NCBI RefSeq assembly: GCF_000002235.5
Contig: NW_022145554.1
Span: forward strand, 1,519,501-1,583,500
From: Strongylocentrotus purpuratus
Lineage: Eukaryota; Echinodermata; Echinoidea; Camarodonta; Strongylocentrotidae
Length of the DNA stretch: 64,000 nucleotides
Direction of reading: 5' to 3'
The first letter of the stretch is position 1. Every line of letters starts with the position of its first letter. The notes under the pieces are model-generated. The model was not told the DNA's origin. It did not search any database and saw nothing but the letters and a program-made list of their open reading frames with translations. Below, one piece after another: positions 37,201 through 52,200 of this stretch. Both the position numbers and the translations under genes were made by a program.

Positions 37201-40200
37201 CTTAGGCGGAGTACCGCTGTAGATCTAGCTAGGTACGACCTCCGATCTGCTGCAATTACAAAACTTTTAAAATGTTGATGGAAGTTTCTAGTTTTCGGGT
37301 TGGTAGTTGGAACAGAGATTTCACTCAGACACATCAATAAATTGATTTATTAATTTCTAAGGAATATCAATATCAATTTTTCAAGATATATCTATTTTTT
37401 TCGCCCTCGTCTTGATTTTTACCGTGGCGATTTCAGAGGTTTAGGGGGCGAATCGCACGTCGCCACCGTGTCTTTTTTTTGTTTTTGTACCCCACCCCTA
37501 GTCACCTACGCACCATGCATACACGCAATCTTCCTCTCTTACGAGCAGTCCAAGACACAAACTTGGGAAATGTTGCCAGTCTAGGAGAGGGGACGGCGGG
37601 AAGGACATAGTCAAATACATAGATTTATATAGTAAATAAAAAAATAAGTTCAGATTTAACTAATTTACCACAATGAATCAATCTATCTACCTATTATTCC
37701 TTACACCAACACAGATGAAAGCGGTGGGAGGCATGTCCCAAGAGAAGGTTGCCGCTAGCTCAACGTTGCCGTAGCAAAAGACTCTTCACTTGCAGGGATA
37801 TCCTTGAGATAGTAGGAAGTGAAGGTGTTGGGGGAAAGCTAGACCAAAAATTTCTGTCTCTTTCGTTCGTTAGCCTCTGATTTGGGTAGGGTCGACTCCT
37901 CTCTTTAGAGACAGAAACCGACCATAGGGACTGCATTGCAAACTCAGTGTTACGGATCTGAACACCAAACTTATGCCCAAATACTACATTTTAGATGATG
38001 CATATCTGATGCATTTATGTTTGAAAATTAGGCCTAGGCTAATATACATTGGTTCCACTTACCAATTTGACTGTATAATCCGTTTAATGGTCCCTTTTCA
38101 GGAAATTATGGGTCAAAAACAACATCCAAGTTGAAAATCTTGCAGCCGTATTTCAAACTCTCACTGCGCATGACGTCATCTAAATCTCATCCCTTCTAGT
38201 CTACGCGCAAGGCAAAATGATTATGAAGGAAAAGCTGCACACGAGTTACGTGAATAAGCCTCACTCCCCGTCTCTCCCAGGGGATGTGGCCTGGCGAAAA
38301 ACAGAGGGCATGGAGGATGCCCCTTTTCTTTCCTATCACAATGGCAATTAAGAAAAGTGTCTTGATTGTCAGGGAGTGAAGAGAGGCTTTGGACAAAGGC
38401 TCACAGTGCGGGTTAATTAGCCTCAGCCTCCAGAACCTTGGGGAGGCTCCACGGGGGAGCAAGCTTCTGCTGGGGTGGACGTTCTAAAAAGGAAATAACG
38501 CAACAGCATCGCCAGCCGAGGGGAGTTAGAGACTCGCGAACCATCCGAAAAGCCTGCATGAACCGTGGCAATAGCCATGTTTTGTGGAAATCGATCAGTC
38601 CTTATCAAATAAGAAGATAAAAAAAATCAGCAATAACACCCAGAGAAGCGTTCCTGGGAACAACGCCAAGATCTTCACATCAAAGGTGAAAAGCCTCCAA
38701 ACAAGAGTTGTATACAACCCCTGTAGACTTCTTACGACTCTTCACTAAAAACTGAGAGGCTCACTTGGAGAGACCATTAGATCTAGTGACTTTCTGGATA
38801 ATGGCCAAGCAGTCAAGTGGATGACCGCCGGCTGAGGATGAAGGATTCCAGATAGAGGTCAGGAATTCTGCTTTCTGAAGAAGGCAAAGAGGCTGGCCTG
38901 CAATTAAGAAGCGCTAAGAGATCTGGGAACCAAGACCTCCTTGGCCAGTGAAAGACAATAAGCAGTACCTAAGCCTTGTCCCCCTTGATCTTCTTCTGGA
39001 CCTGATCGAGGGATCAAGCAGAAGCTTAGCACTGGACAACCACCAACTGCGCGTAAAACCCCAGCACACGAAAAGATACCTCCGGGACCGAACCCAAAAG
39101 GGAAGTATACTCAGTAATTTCTAAATTAATTTATTGCCAAACAAAAAATTTGACTGAGGGTATAAAAACCGATCCAAAATTGTTAGAAAACAAAAAAAAA
39201 GAACAGAAATTTAATATCAAAAGGCACCAAAAACGCAACAACTAATTGAATTTTTTTTTTAGCGCACAGTGACTTAGCTGATGAACCGGGTTCGAAGGGC
39301 TGCAAGAAAGAGAGAGGAAGATGGCGTGCGCGTATGGGGCGTACGTGACTAAGGGTATAGCTGTGTCCTAGGGATGGGGTATGCACAATTGTGACATTTT
39401 CTCTCTCGATATCTTGCTTGTCTGGAGGATTAAGCAATAATAGGTAGATACATGATTTATTGTGGTAAATTACAGATTATAGAGTTGCATTCATGAAAAC
39501 ATTCTCAACAAAAATTAATGAATAGATTTTATTTTCAAATTCATTTCTTGTTGATTGAAAAAACAGAACACACTTAAGTTTTTATGGGGAGGAGAATTTA
39601 GTGATTTTCTTTAATAGATTCTATATGTATCCTTTATGGGGCTTCAACCAGTTTTCATTGATTAGTCCTACTCCTACTCCTACTGAAATTAATAGTACCC
39701 AGAAATATGCATTTGCTATTAATGTATTAAAGGTATTTATAACTCAGGATTTCATGTGCACAAGACCCCTAAGTTTGGAGGTTTGTTGCTATGGTACAGT
39801 TCGGTAATTCTAGCCTTTATTGAATTTGGGGATCAAAAATCTATATCACATATTTTTCCTATTAATCAAACTGGCAAAAGATTGGATATTGATTATTGAT
39901 CAAAACAATGTCAATTGTATACACATTTCACTTTCAACTGAATCAGCTAGCACATGTGTAGTTTGCTTTTATTTCATGTTTCATGACTTTTCCAATATAC
40001 CAAGGGAATGGCCTTTAGAAAAGAAACCTATATATGTGCCGCATATGATCATTACTGCTCTGTCTTTCTTTCAATGAACCTCTCCATGACATTTACATTA
40101 GGACACACATACCTGTATGGATGATGCACTTGCTTCCAATGCAGAGTAGAACTCCTTATTGGGAGCCATTCTAAGTTTCAGGTCAGTCAGCTTTGGCATA

Positions 40201-43200
40201 GAACACAGTGCTTCTGCTAGTTGATGAAATGAGGCGTGCGATTCGCCTAGTAGGACAAATTTCTTATCATCAAGCATTAGAGTCTGGACCTGCATTGTTT
40301 GTGAATATAGTTAGAGAGATTATCTATACACGCATATATTTTATCAAATATTATCTCATCGTTTTCTTACATTTAACACAAATGCTATTAATAACAGACT
40401 TGCATTCATAATCACATTCTCAACAAAAATGATTGAATATTTTACCTAATCAATATCGATACTTGTCTATTGATAAACTGAACACACTAAAGTTTCCATT
40501 GCAAGGATAATTTTTGTACCTGTATAATAGTTTCTTTTCTTTTTAAAATTCTATATGTATTCTTTATGAAGATTCTAGCCTGTTTTCTTTGATAGTTCCT
40601 ACTCCTACTAACATTGAGATTAACAATACCCATAAATATACAATTGCCATTAATGTATTAAAGGTATTCATAACTCTGGATTTGATTTGCACAAGACCAC
40701 TAAGTCGGTCAGGATGTTTGTTGTTATGGTACAGTTTAGTGATTCAAGTCCTAATTGAAATTGGCTCTTATAAAAACTATATGATATATTTGTCCTGTCA
40801 GTCAAACTGAAAAAAGGTTTGATATTGATTATTGATCAAAACGATGTCAATCTTATACACACTTGACTTTCAACTGAATCATCTAGGACATGTGTAGTTT
40901 GCTTTCATTCCAAGTTTCATGACTGTTCCAATATACCAAGTGAATGGCCTTTAAAAAGGTGTTTGGGAAAGAAACATATACCTATTACTGGTCTTTCTTT
41001 CTTTCTTTTAATGTCCCTCTCCATGAAATTTACATTTGGACGCACATACTTGTATGGATGATGCATTTGCTTTCAATGTAGAGTAGAAATCCTCATTAAG
41101 AACCATATAAAGTGTCAGGTGAGTCAGGTTTGGCATAGAACACAGTGCTTCTACTAGGTGATGTAATAAGGCTGGTGATACGGATACAGCTTGGAGGAGA
41201 TCAATCTTATCATCAAGCTTGAGAGTCTGGACCTGCATTGTTTGTGAATATAGTTAAGCAGCTTATCTATACACGCATATATTTTTATTCAATATTTTCT
41301 CATCTTCTTTATACATTTCTATCAATTACAGAGTTGCACTTATAAAAACAATCTCACCAAAAACGATTGAATAGATTTTCTTTTCAAATTCAATTCTGGT
41401 CTATAGAGAAAAAGAACACACTAATGTATCTATGGAAAGGATGATTTTTTTTACATGTGTAATTGTTTTTTGTTTTTTAAATTCTATATGTATTCTTTAA
41501 GGAGCTTCCAACCTATTTTCCTTGATAAGTCCTACTCCTACTAACACTGAAATTAACAATACCCATAAATATACATCTACCCTTAAAGATAAACTCCAGT
41601 TCTGGTAAAAAAAAGAAAATTAATTCTCACAGAAACAAACGAAACTTACACTGAATGTTCAAGATTACAAATAAATGACATGTGCCAAACAATTTTGGAA
41701 AAAAATGTATACTGGCTGAGTAATGAGCATAGAAAGACAAGGAAATTAAGGTAGTACTAGCCCCGACACCATGTGTGTTGTCCCATATATAGCTTTCTGT
41801 GTACAGTGCTTGTTACTTTACCAAGACTCGGTCAAATTTATTATGATTTTGATGACTCCAGAACCTTGCAGTGCACACCAATACTTACATGCTACATGAT
41901 CAACTGTTTCTGATCCTTTCCACACCTTTTCTTTCACAATGCAATCGCATTACCAGTACTAAAGTTTATCTTTAATGTATCAAAGGTATTCATAACCCTG
42001 GATTTTGTGTGCACAAGACCCTTAAGTCAGGAGGTTCGTTGCTATGTTCGGTTCGGTAAATAAAAGCCTTTCTTAAAATTGGCTCTCAGGTAACTGCATG
42101 ACATAATTTTCATATCAATCAAACTTGGAAAAGGTTTGATATTGTATACTGATGAAACAAATGTCAATCTTATACACACTGGAATTTCAACTGAATCAGC
42201 ACATGTGTATCAGTAGTTTGTTTACATTCCATGTTTCATGACTGTTTCAATAAACCAAGTGAATGGAATTTAAAACAGGGTGTTTGGCTAACTGCTATAC
42301 TGCTTTTTACCGGAGAGGGCAGTAGAGTGGGTTCTAGCGTAGTGATCAACATGTACAGTAAATGTGTCAGAAACTCGCATCAGGCCTAAAATTGTACCTA
42401 CTAACTCTTCAAATATCACTATTCATGTGGCGTTCCTTGGACAACTATTGAAAATTTTGTCCAAGTTATGTATCTGTTTACAATTATTTTGAGTAGTTGT
42501 CCCATTATGCTCTCATGGTTTTTTATGATATGTTTCAGCATGAAATACACTGAGCTACCGTAATATGCATATCTCTATATAATACGGTTAATCGCCGCGG
42601 GGGGGGCATGACGTCTCCGCGAGCCCATGTATTCTTATTGTTTTTTAATGAGATCGGCGACTAAAGTTGGTACATCTATCTCCTCCTATACCCTTCCCTT
42701 GGGGTACTGGTGCAGGATGCCATCGTCCACGGGAGAGTCTGCTCCATCAAATTGGCTATACTTTGCCTGATGTGTGACGACAGAGGTACAACATGCATAT
42801 TCAACGATCGACCTACAGTTTCATGCACAGCACTTCAAGCAAAGTATAGAGAGTCAATGTGAATACGTATTGACCTTTAACACTGCACTACATGTTAATA
42901 GGCAGAATTGCAACCACAAATTGTTCATACACACATAACACAAACATTCACGCAAACGCACAAAACAAAATAATCATAATTTTCTCGAAAACACTATTTT
43001 TTTTTTACAAACTGATACCAAATTCATCCATATTCTTATAATTTACCGGAAGTTTAGCTAAAAAAGTGATCGCAGGCAGATTTGGTGTCCGATATACCCC
43101 TACCACAATGTACGGTGTAATGCGAAACTGCATTAAATGGAAAAACAAAATGGCGACTTTGGATGGATGTTCGCAGCAGCTCTGTTTGACTGTCCCTTCC

Positions 43201-46200
43201 TTTACCTTTGCAATGCGTTGGCACGAACTTAGATCCAGATCTATCGGCAAATGTTGTGTTAGGACGTTTATTTTCGTCTTCATGTCAACAATGCAAGATA
43301 AAATTGTCGGTAAGATGTTTGGAAATGTCCTGTACCATTGTGGTATTATTATTTTACCTTTTCTAGTCCCATACGTGCAAATTCGTGTTGGTTTTGACTT
43401 TCATTTTTTTTTTTTTTTTACTCTTTCGTCGTAAAGGCCGCACGCTGACTTTTTGATATTTTCTCTTCCAAAAATACTGCGGCCTTTATGCCGGCAAATA
43501 CGGTATTTTTTCTAACATCGATTAGTTGAAAAGATTGTATTTTACTGCTATTTACTTTAGGTGTCATCAATTGTCACTTAAGTACCGATTTTGAGTGAAA
43601 TCATTTGAGTTTTGCACAGTGGTGTTTGAAATGTTGATATTCAATTGAGGCCGTCTAACCAGTTTTTAATACACAGCCAGGATAGTAATGCAGCTATGTG
43701 TAATTACTGTCGGTATCTAAAGCCTCTGTCACACGGGCCATACGTGGAGTCGCTTAGTGTTGCGAACTGACTACGCCGAGCATACACTGGCCTAAGTAAG
43801 TGTACGCAGAGGGTCGCAATGGGGTACGCTAGATGTACGCAACAAAATAAACATGTTTTATTTTTTCGCAGACTTTCGGCCTAGACACTTGACGCAGAAA
43901 GTATGTATTTTTACGCTACTGTACGCCAGTCCAACGAAGCAGTAAAAGCTGGCGCACACAGTAAGCAACCGTATGCAAACCTGTACGCCAGGCCTATGTA
44001 AAGGCCTATGCTACCGGTATGGTGCTTACTATCAGTATTCACACCGGGCCATACGTAGAGTTGCATAGTGTTGCATACCGACTACGCCGTCATGTCTATT
44101 TTTTTGGCGTACTTTCGGTGTAGACACTTGACGCAGAAAGTACGCTTTTTTTTTGTACGCCATGTCTACGCAACAGTACGCTACCCTACGCTAGTTCAAC
44201 GAAGCAGTAAAAGCTTGCTCAAAAACTAGGCCTAAGCAATCGTAAGCAAACCTGTATGCCAGGCCTACGTAAACGTATGCAACCCTACGCCTGTTATACG
44301 CAATCATATGCGTAGGTACGCAAATTGCATACGCTGTAGGTACGTGGTGCCTATGCACAGGGTATGTAACCATATGCCATCGTACGCCAGCTTATGCATA
44401 ACCAACGCAGGGACTAGGTTGAAGCAGCATTTTTCATTAATACGCAGCCTAATTCTTGCGCTGTCGGTACACCACACTACGCAACTCTATGCAGTTCCAG
44501 TGTGAAAGAGGCTTAAAGAATAACTACCGGTAAAGTTGGATCTGGAACTTATGGTGTTTTCTAAATGTTTGGTGGTTTAAATTTAGAGAGTGTCTATATA
44601 TCTATTTACACCCCCCGCCCTCCCTCTAGAATCCCACGGATTTCCGCGGGTCCTGCTAGTATAATAATAGATCACATTTATAATGCGCCTAATACATTGT
44701 TTCTAGGCGCAGTGATGATGTTGTCCAAGCAGCCATTTAGTGAAGCACTGTCCTTACACAAAAATAAAAGCCGTGACGACAGCACCACAATTACATAATA
44801 TCATTCAATACAAAATTACAGTATGTTACAGATAAATGAATCAATCAATTTAATCTAACTTAAATTATGCTAATAAAAAGATGACTTATTTCATTACTAA
44901 TAGTAGTACAAAATCTTTTTATTTATTGTGACATGTTAAGAGAAAACAGAAATTCATGATATGGATTTGAACAAATGGGTTTTGAAAGTATGTATAGAAG
45001 GAGCATTTTGGATGTGGGATGGGAGGCTATTCCACAACTGGGGGGCGACTACAGAAAGTGCTCTATCGCCGTATCTTGTTTTCACACGAGGGCCAGGAAT
45101 CAGTTGGAAGTGAGAGGAAGTTGTAGCACGCAACGTGAAGAAGGGGGGGGGGTTTGGATTTTACGAGACCGGAAAGATACTTGGGGATTTTAAAGGCAAA
45201 GAGAACAATTTTAAATTGGATACGTTGAATTACTGGCAGCCAGTGGAGATTGCGGAGGATTGGAGTAATATGTTTGTAAGGTCTTGAGCGGGTAACTAGA
45301 CGAGCGGCGGCATTTAGGATACGTTGAAGAGGAGCAAGGTTTGAGGGTGGCAAATTAACAAGGAGGCCATTACAGTAGTCTAAGTGGGAAGTGACAAATG
45401 CATGAATCAGTCGTTCTGTAGTTGGTTTATCTAAAATATTCCTTATTTTACCAATTTTGTGGATACCATAAGATTTAGCTTTACATACTTTCCTTATGTG
45501 AGCCTTCATATTGAGAGCAGTGTTTATGGTAACACCCAGGTTTTTGGCCGTTTCAAAGGCAGACAATGTCATCCAAGACAAAATCTGGGAAGGGCAAGGG
45601 TTTACGAAATTGAGATGTGATCTGAAGTAATTTAGATTTGTCACTATTAAGCTTAAGATAGTTTTGCTAGAGCTTTGAGAATCGAAAACTGTTGTGATTA
45701 CTAAGTAAATATATCAGGTTTTAAAAGAAACATAAGATATTTAGATTAAAAGTAAAGCACTTAAAATTGCCAAACATGGATAAAAATAACTTTATATGAG
45801 ATAAATTTTGATAATAGCCAAAGCATGCACGTTTATTCAAGGGTATGTGGCTGCTATAAATCGTTAAATTTAAGCATGTTGATGGAAACATTTAGATCTT
45901 ACATTAAGCACTAGCAGATCTAGCACATCTTTTCTGTTGTATCATTTTCACTAACAGAAAAATAATATATACATTCAAGTTTCAAGTTTCAAGTTCCACA
46001 TTTTACACAAAATATAGACATACATATAATATAAAAACTATACAATACATGTAGAATAAATGAGCACATCTCAATGATTCTCAATTTACAAATAGATTTA
46101 GTAGAATGTGAGGAACCTATCAAAAAGCAGTGTTTGTACATGTGCAATATATAATCATTACTACCTGTACTAATTTTTATAATTTTTTCAATGACCTTTT

Positions 46201-49200
46201 GATGACATTTACATTAGTACACACATACCTGTATGGATGATGCCTTTGCTTTCAATGTAGAGTAGAACTCATCATGAAGATACATTTCAAGTGTCAGGTC
46301 AGTCAGGTTTGGCATAGAACAAAGTGCTTCTGCCAGGTGATGTGATGAGGCTGGTTTGTGATATCTCCCTAGATCAAGCTTGAGAGTCTGGACCTGCATT
46401 GTTTGTGAATATAGTTGAGTAACTCATCTATACATGCACACTTTTTATTTATGAACTCCTCACTGTATTCATACAATTCAGACAAATCCCATTAATTACA
46501 TAGTTGCATTCATAAAAACATTCTCAACAAAAATGAATGAATATTTTTTTCCTTCAAATTAATTTCTTGTCTATTTAAAAAAAGAACACACTAAAGTTTC
46601 TATATGGAGAGGAGAATTTAGTAATCATGATTTTCTTTACTAAATTCTTTATGTATTCTTAATGGGGCTTCAACCTGTTTGCATCAATAAGTCCTACTCC
46701 TACTAACACTGATATATGCATTTTGCTGTTAATGTATTAAAGGTATTTATAACTCAGGATTTCATGTGCACAAGACCCCTAAGCCAGGAGGATTGTTGCT
46801 ATGGTACAGTTTGGTAATCAAGCCTTTATTGAAATTGGCTATCAAAAAACTATACAACATATTTTTCCTATCAATCAAACTGGAAAAGGTGGGATATTGA
46901 TTATTGATCAAATCAATGTCAATCTTATACACTCTTGAATTCCAACTTAATCAGCACATCCTTCCATGTTTCATGACTATTCACTACGAATATGACTGAC
47001 AAAGAAAGCGGACAAAATATACAGTTCCTCAGGTAGACAAAGAAACATCCCTTCACTGCTATTATGTAAAAAGGTGAATATGCATGTGACACCTGTTCTA
47101 CACATTTTTACATAATAGCAGTGAAGGGATGTTCCTTTGTCTAACTGAGGAACTGTATATTTTGTCCACTTTCTTTGTCGGTCATATTCATAGTGATTCC
47201 TACATGTTCAGTGAACAGCCTTTAAAAACAAAAGTGTGCTTGGAATAAAAAAAAAATGATATGCATTCAAATCACTAATACTCTTTTTTTCTCCTTCTAT
47301 GACCCTTTAAACTAGAAATATCGCAATCTGTATTGCCACGTAACGCGAATGTATCCACCGGCAGTGACAATGATTTTTTGTAATCCTTATTTTCGAAGGA
47401 GGGACAAAGATCCCCTCTCCCCTCCCTGAAACAAAAGGATGACGTAGAGATCGCCAGTAGTGGCTCAGACTATTGTCAAGACTAGGAGCAGCATCACCAA
47501 AACAATATGTGTGTAGATTAGATCATTAGAGTATAATGCATCTCTGTAGAAAATTTGAAAGAAATCTGTCATGAAATATGACCTGCAGAGCGCACACTAG
47601 ACACCCACCAAAATATGAACTTTTGACCCTATAACAGACGGAACACAGGTGGCAGCATCACCAAACACTAAAGATGTGTAGATTGTACTAAGACACACCT
47701 CCATCCAACAATTGAAAGAAATCTGTCACGAAATGTGGCAGTTAGAGCGGATAAAGGACATATATGACCTTTGACCAAATAAAAGACGGAACAATGAGGG
47801 CAGCATCGTCCAAAATTATAGATTGTACTGAGATACATTTCTGATTTTGTATACAAAATTTGAAAGAAATCCATCATGAAATATGACCAGCAGAGTGCAC
47901 ACTAGACACCCACCAAAATATGACCTTTTGACCCTATAACAGACGGAACACAGGTGGCAGCATCACCAAACACTAAAGATGTGTAGAGTGTATTAAGACA
48001 CACCTCCATCCAACAATTGAAAGAAATCCGTCAAGAAATGTGGCAGTTAGAGTGCATAAAAGACATATATGACCTTTGACTATATAAAAGAGGTAAAATG
48101 AGAGCTGCAGCGCCCATAAGTGTAGATTGTACTAAGAAACATTTCTAATATTCTCTATACAAAATTTGAAAGAAATCCGTCATGAAATATGACCTGCAGA
48201 GCGCACACTAGACACCCAATGAAATAGTGCTGTAAGTCAGATGCCATGTTCTGGTTCGGTACGGTACGGCAGAGTTCGCCATTTTTTTACACAAACTTGG
48301 TTCGGTTCGGGGTTCGGTAGTATAATAGCAAGCAGCGTTATTAGCTACCTTGCGACCAGGCCGAGCGGGCCGACCAGCACAGAGCTGCTTCTGTCCACCA
48401 CTCCTGATGAAAAACACTTCTTCCGATAGGCACGAATTTCACATAAAAACTGCTTTAAACATAACTATTTGTGAAGAAAAATAGTACTTACATTCCTATT
48501 TCCGTCTTTAGTCTGTTTTATTTTCAATTTTAAAAGATTAATTTTTTCAATTTGACAATAAATGATATTTTTCAAAGATTTGCCGAGATGGCTGTTGTCT
48601 AATGTTACGTTTCATGGAAGCTGCCATATTGAATTTACGCCCAGGCTTGTTCGTTTTCTGTTCTTTTAAATCTTTATTTTTAATAAGGGTAATAACAAAG
48701 TTATTAATATTCCTGAATAAATAAATTAAAGTCCTATAATATACATTTACATCATTATTTATATTGTAAAATTTGTCCGATATTGTTACAATTAAAATAT
48801 TGTTTTATTGATTGGGTTTCAGCCAAACTTGTTTTGATCAGCACCTAGTCCGCACTTGTATTCTTGTTTATAGCTTGCGATCGCGACGTTGCAGAGGTCA
48901 GGAATTGGGATTTAAATGGGGTCAGTGAACTCGCGCCCACTACTTGAGAGGCATAAATCACAAAGATGGAAAATCAGAAAAAAGTAAATATTGAATGAGC
49001 AATCATGACATGAAAATTAGGTACAAAATGACAAGTTAATTAGGTTTTTTAACAATTAACATTTTTCTGCCGAACATCCGAACTACGCCCTTGCATTCGG
49101 TTTGGTTCGGCTTGGTTTGGAAGTGCCATGTTCGGCGAACTTCCGTTCGGTTCGGCTACAGTACTACACTAAAATATGACCTTTTGACCCTAGAGAAGAC

Positions 49201-52200
49201 GGAATACTGGGGGCAGCATCACCAAAAGTTGTAGGTGTGTAGATTATACCAAGATACACCATCGTTCAAAATTTTAAAGTAATCCGTCAAGGAATGTGGC
49301 AGTTAGAGCGCACACAAGAATATGACGCAGTGGCGGATGCGGCGGCGTAAGGCAGCTGAATCCAAAGTACCCCACGGGCATACTGCCGGGGGATACAACT
49401 ATAAATATCGCAATCAGTATTGTTATGTAGTACTCGTATCAGTCCCCCTCCCTTCAGTCATTCACCTTTCTCCCACCTCCATGATAAAACAGAACCTGAT
49501 TATCCCATTACTTTTATTATAAACATTTGACCATTAATGACAACCCAGAGTTAGCTTCAAGGATCGAACCACATTCCAATAAGTATGACTCATACTAGGC
49601 CCAAACCCCAGTCACTTGCACTCTCCATTACCACTCCCCATAATAACATAGCAACCCTGACCATTAACCAATCAAAGCATTTCGATTACTTACTCCCAAA
49701 TTTAACGCCCCTAGAAGTGAGGATATAAGTGAGGATTCTAATTTACGGAAGGAGATTAGATAGACTATAGAGACTAGAGAGAGATATTATTTGTTTCTCA
49801 AATTCTGGACATCATAATTGTGTTGTAGAGATGGTTCATTGAAATGTGGAAAGTGGGCAAATTACATCTCTACAGATTGCTGAGAACATTAACAAAATGA
49901 GCAAAGTACTTTTGAAGCCCTCACTGTTGTGAGGAATAAATTAGATGCAATGTTGGTACCCTTTCCTGAACCCACTCACAAAGTGAATTGACGGCGTTAT
50001 TTTACATGCGAAACGATGACGTCACAATATGAGCAACCTACATCACACATTCGGGACAATGTTGGATACCCATTCAAATTTTCAGATATGGGTTAATGTT
50101 GTTCGTACATTTACCGCCAGTGGTGATATTTCCTCTATTTTTGGCATTTTGAATGAGATACACTGAATAAATGATACTTTTTACAAATGTTTGTTTGATT
50201 TTGATTTTTTTTTCCCGTCACACTTCAGCATAAAAATCGGAAAAAATTATCACATATTCTGAGGGCACTCCAGCGTGTATGTGTCTGATCTGGGAAGGCA
50301 AAGGACATTTTGCATGCTGACCTAACGACTCTTTTGGAGTAAAATAGGTGACAAATTTACATAGAATTGTCTAGATATTAATTACAAAAATGTGTGATTA
50401 GGCTGATTAATTTACATTGTGATAAATTAAGTCGTATAGGACCTGATAAACCGAGAGAAACAGATCAGTCCGATTCGCGATTCACGGCTAGCTCGAGCGC
50501 CGGGCTACGGGCTAGGCTGGCTAGCAAGCTGCGCTAGATGTGATGCACGCATAGAGGTCAGTGTATTGCACACGCATGCACAGAGTACGCACGCACAGCT
50601 ACTAGCTACGGGAAATTTGAACACTACATTAATGATATATTCACTCGCTTTTTGGAAGTTATATACCATTTATCTAGACTAACGTCAGATTAAGAACCAA
50701 AACCATGCCATGGAGGAGCCTTCTAGAGTATACTCAAGTATGTTTCCGTCCATATCTATATTTCCAGGGGATTTTGATGAAGGTAAACAGCGTTAGGTAT
50801 AAATGGGTACGGTACTCGAGAGTCAATGCAAATACATGTGAATTGCACGCAAACTGCATCTCGCATCGTCGTCAATCATTTCAGCTGAGCGGCCCGCTGT
50901 TCATATTATGACGTCACTTTAAAAATCAGCTGACTTACGATGTTTTCGGGGCGTTGAGTGGGTTGAGTTTTTGTCAAGTTTAATCAACTTTTATAAATTT
51001 CGCTCGAATGTACAAGTTACACAAATGTAATGATTTTACTCAGTGTAATTTTTCGATTGCAATGATACCAAATTCAGTCAAGTTTGAAATCATAAACTAG
51101 CTCTTTAAAGGTGTTAAGTATCTACGTTTAATAAATGCTTCTTAAATTGTAACAAGAACTAGCACAGTCTCTTCATTTATGCTCCTTGCCTCTAAGAAAC
51201 CGATCCCAACACGACATGGTGGAGAATGCGAATGTACCCCCCGGCAGTGGCAGCGATTCTGTATCATTCATATGTTCAAAGGAGGGACAAAGTTCGCCTT
51301 TCCCCTCCCTGAAACAAATGGATGACATAGAGATCGTCATTAGTGGCTCGGACTTTTGTCAAGACCAGGAGCAGCATCACCAAAACACTAAAGATGCGTA
51401 GATTGTACTAAGATACACCTCCATACAACATTTGAAAGAAAATCTGTCAAGAAATGTGGCAGTTAGAGCGCATGACAGACATATGACCTTTGACCATATA
51501 AAAGACAGAACAATGAGGGCAGCATCGCCTAAAAGGGTAGATGTGTAGATTGTACCAAGACACATCTCCATTCAAAATTTGAAAGAAATCCGTCATGAAA
51601 TATGACCTGCAGAGCGCACACTATACACCAACCAAAATATGACCTTTGACCCTATAATAGACGAACACTGGTGGCAGCATTACCAAACACTAAACAGATT
51701 TGTAGATTTGATCAAGATACACCTCTATACAAAATTTGAAGAAATCCTTCGAAGAAATGTGGCAGTTAGAGCGCACACAAGAACATGACGTGGCGGACGC
51801 GGCGGCGTAAAGCTGCTGAATCCAAAGTACCCCACCGGCATACTGCCGGGGAAAACAATTAAATTTACATTGGGACACACATACCTGTAAGGATGATGCA
51901 TTTGCTCTCAATGTAGAGTAGAACTCCTCATTGGGCCTGGTTTCAAGTGTCAGGTCAGTCAGGTTTGGCATGAAACACAGTGCTTCTGCTAGGTGATGCG
52001 ATGAGGCTGGTGTGGGACACCGGAGATCGTCAAGCTTGAGAGTATGGACCTGCAATGTTTGAGAATGTTTTTGTTTTCTCTTTGCCTCTTACAGGTGTTA
52101 ATTCAATATTCAAACAATAACATAATTTTGCTTACAATTTAGCAAATCAATGTTTGTGAATATAGTTAAATAACTCATCTATATATGCATACATTTTATT

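Larger units (their letters stand above)
35640..39475. mobile_element. Composite insertion with inverted ends
   Basis: ATGTATCTACCTATCATTGC, TTAGTCCTCCAGACAAGC and TCGAGAGA near 35670-35720 are mirrored at about 39400-39455. The inverted match resumes with CACAATTGTGCATACCCCA (35825 versus 39383). A third partial copy (CTATCTACCTATTATTCCTTAC, then CCCTAGTCAC and ATCTTCCTCTCTT) lies at about 37490-37700. Inside are a foldback (36338-37030), G/C-rich repeat blocks (35860-36300, 37400-37480) and a Mutator-like arm (37849-38235). Sister introns read CCCATTAATTACATAGTTGC without it. Confidence 0.65.

Noticed and set aside
37060-37278. 72-codon plus-strand ORF
   Set aside because: Occurs in the GC-rich edge of the composite insertion without domain features.
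43066-43434. 122-codon plus-strand ORF
   Set aside because: It crosses an interspersed repeat also present at 5930-6130 and ends in a poly-T run; not a gene.
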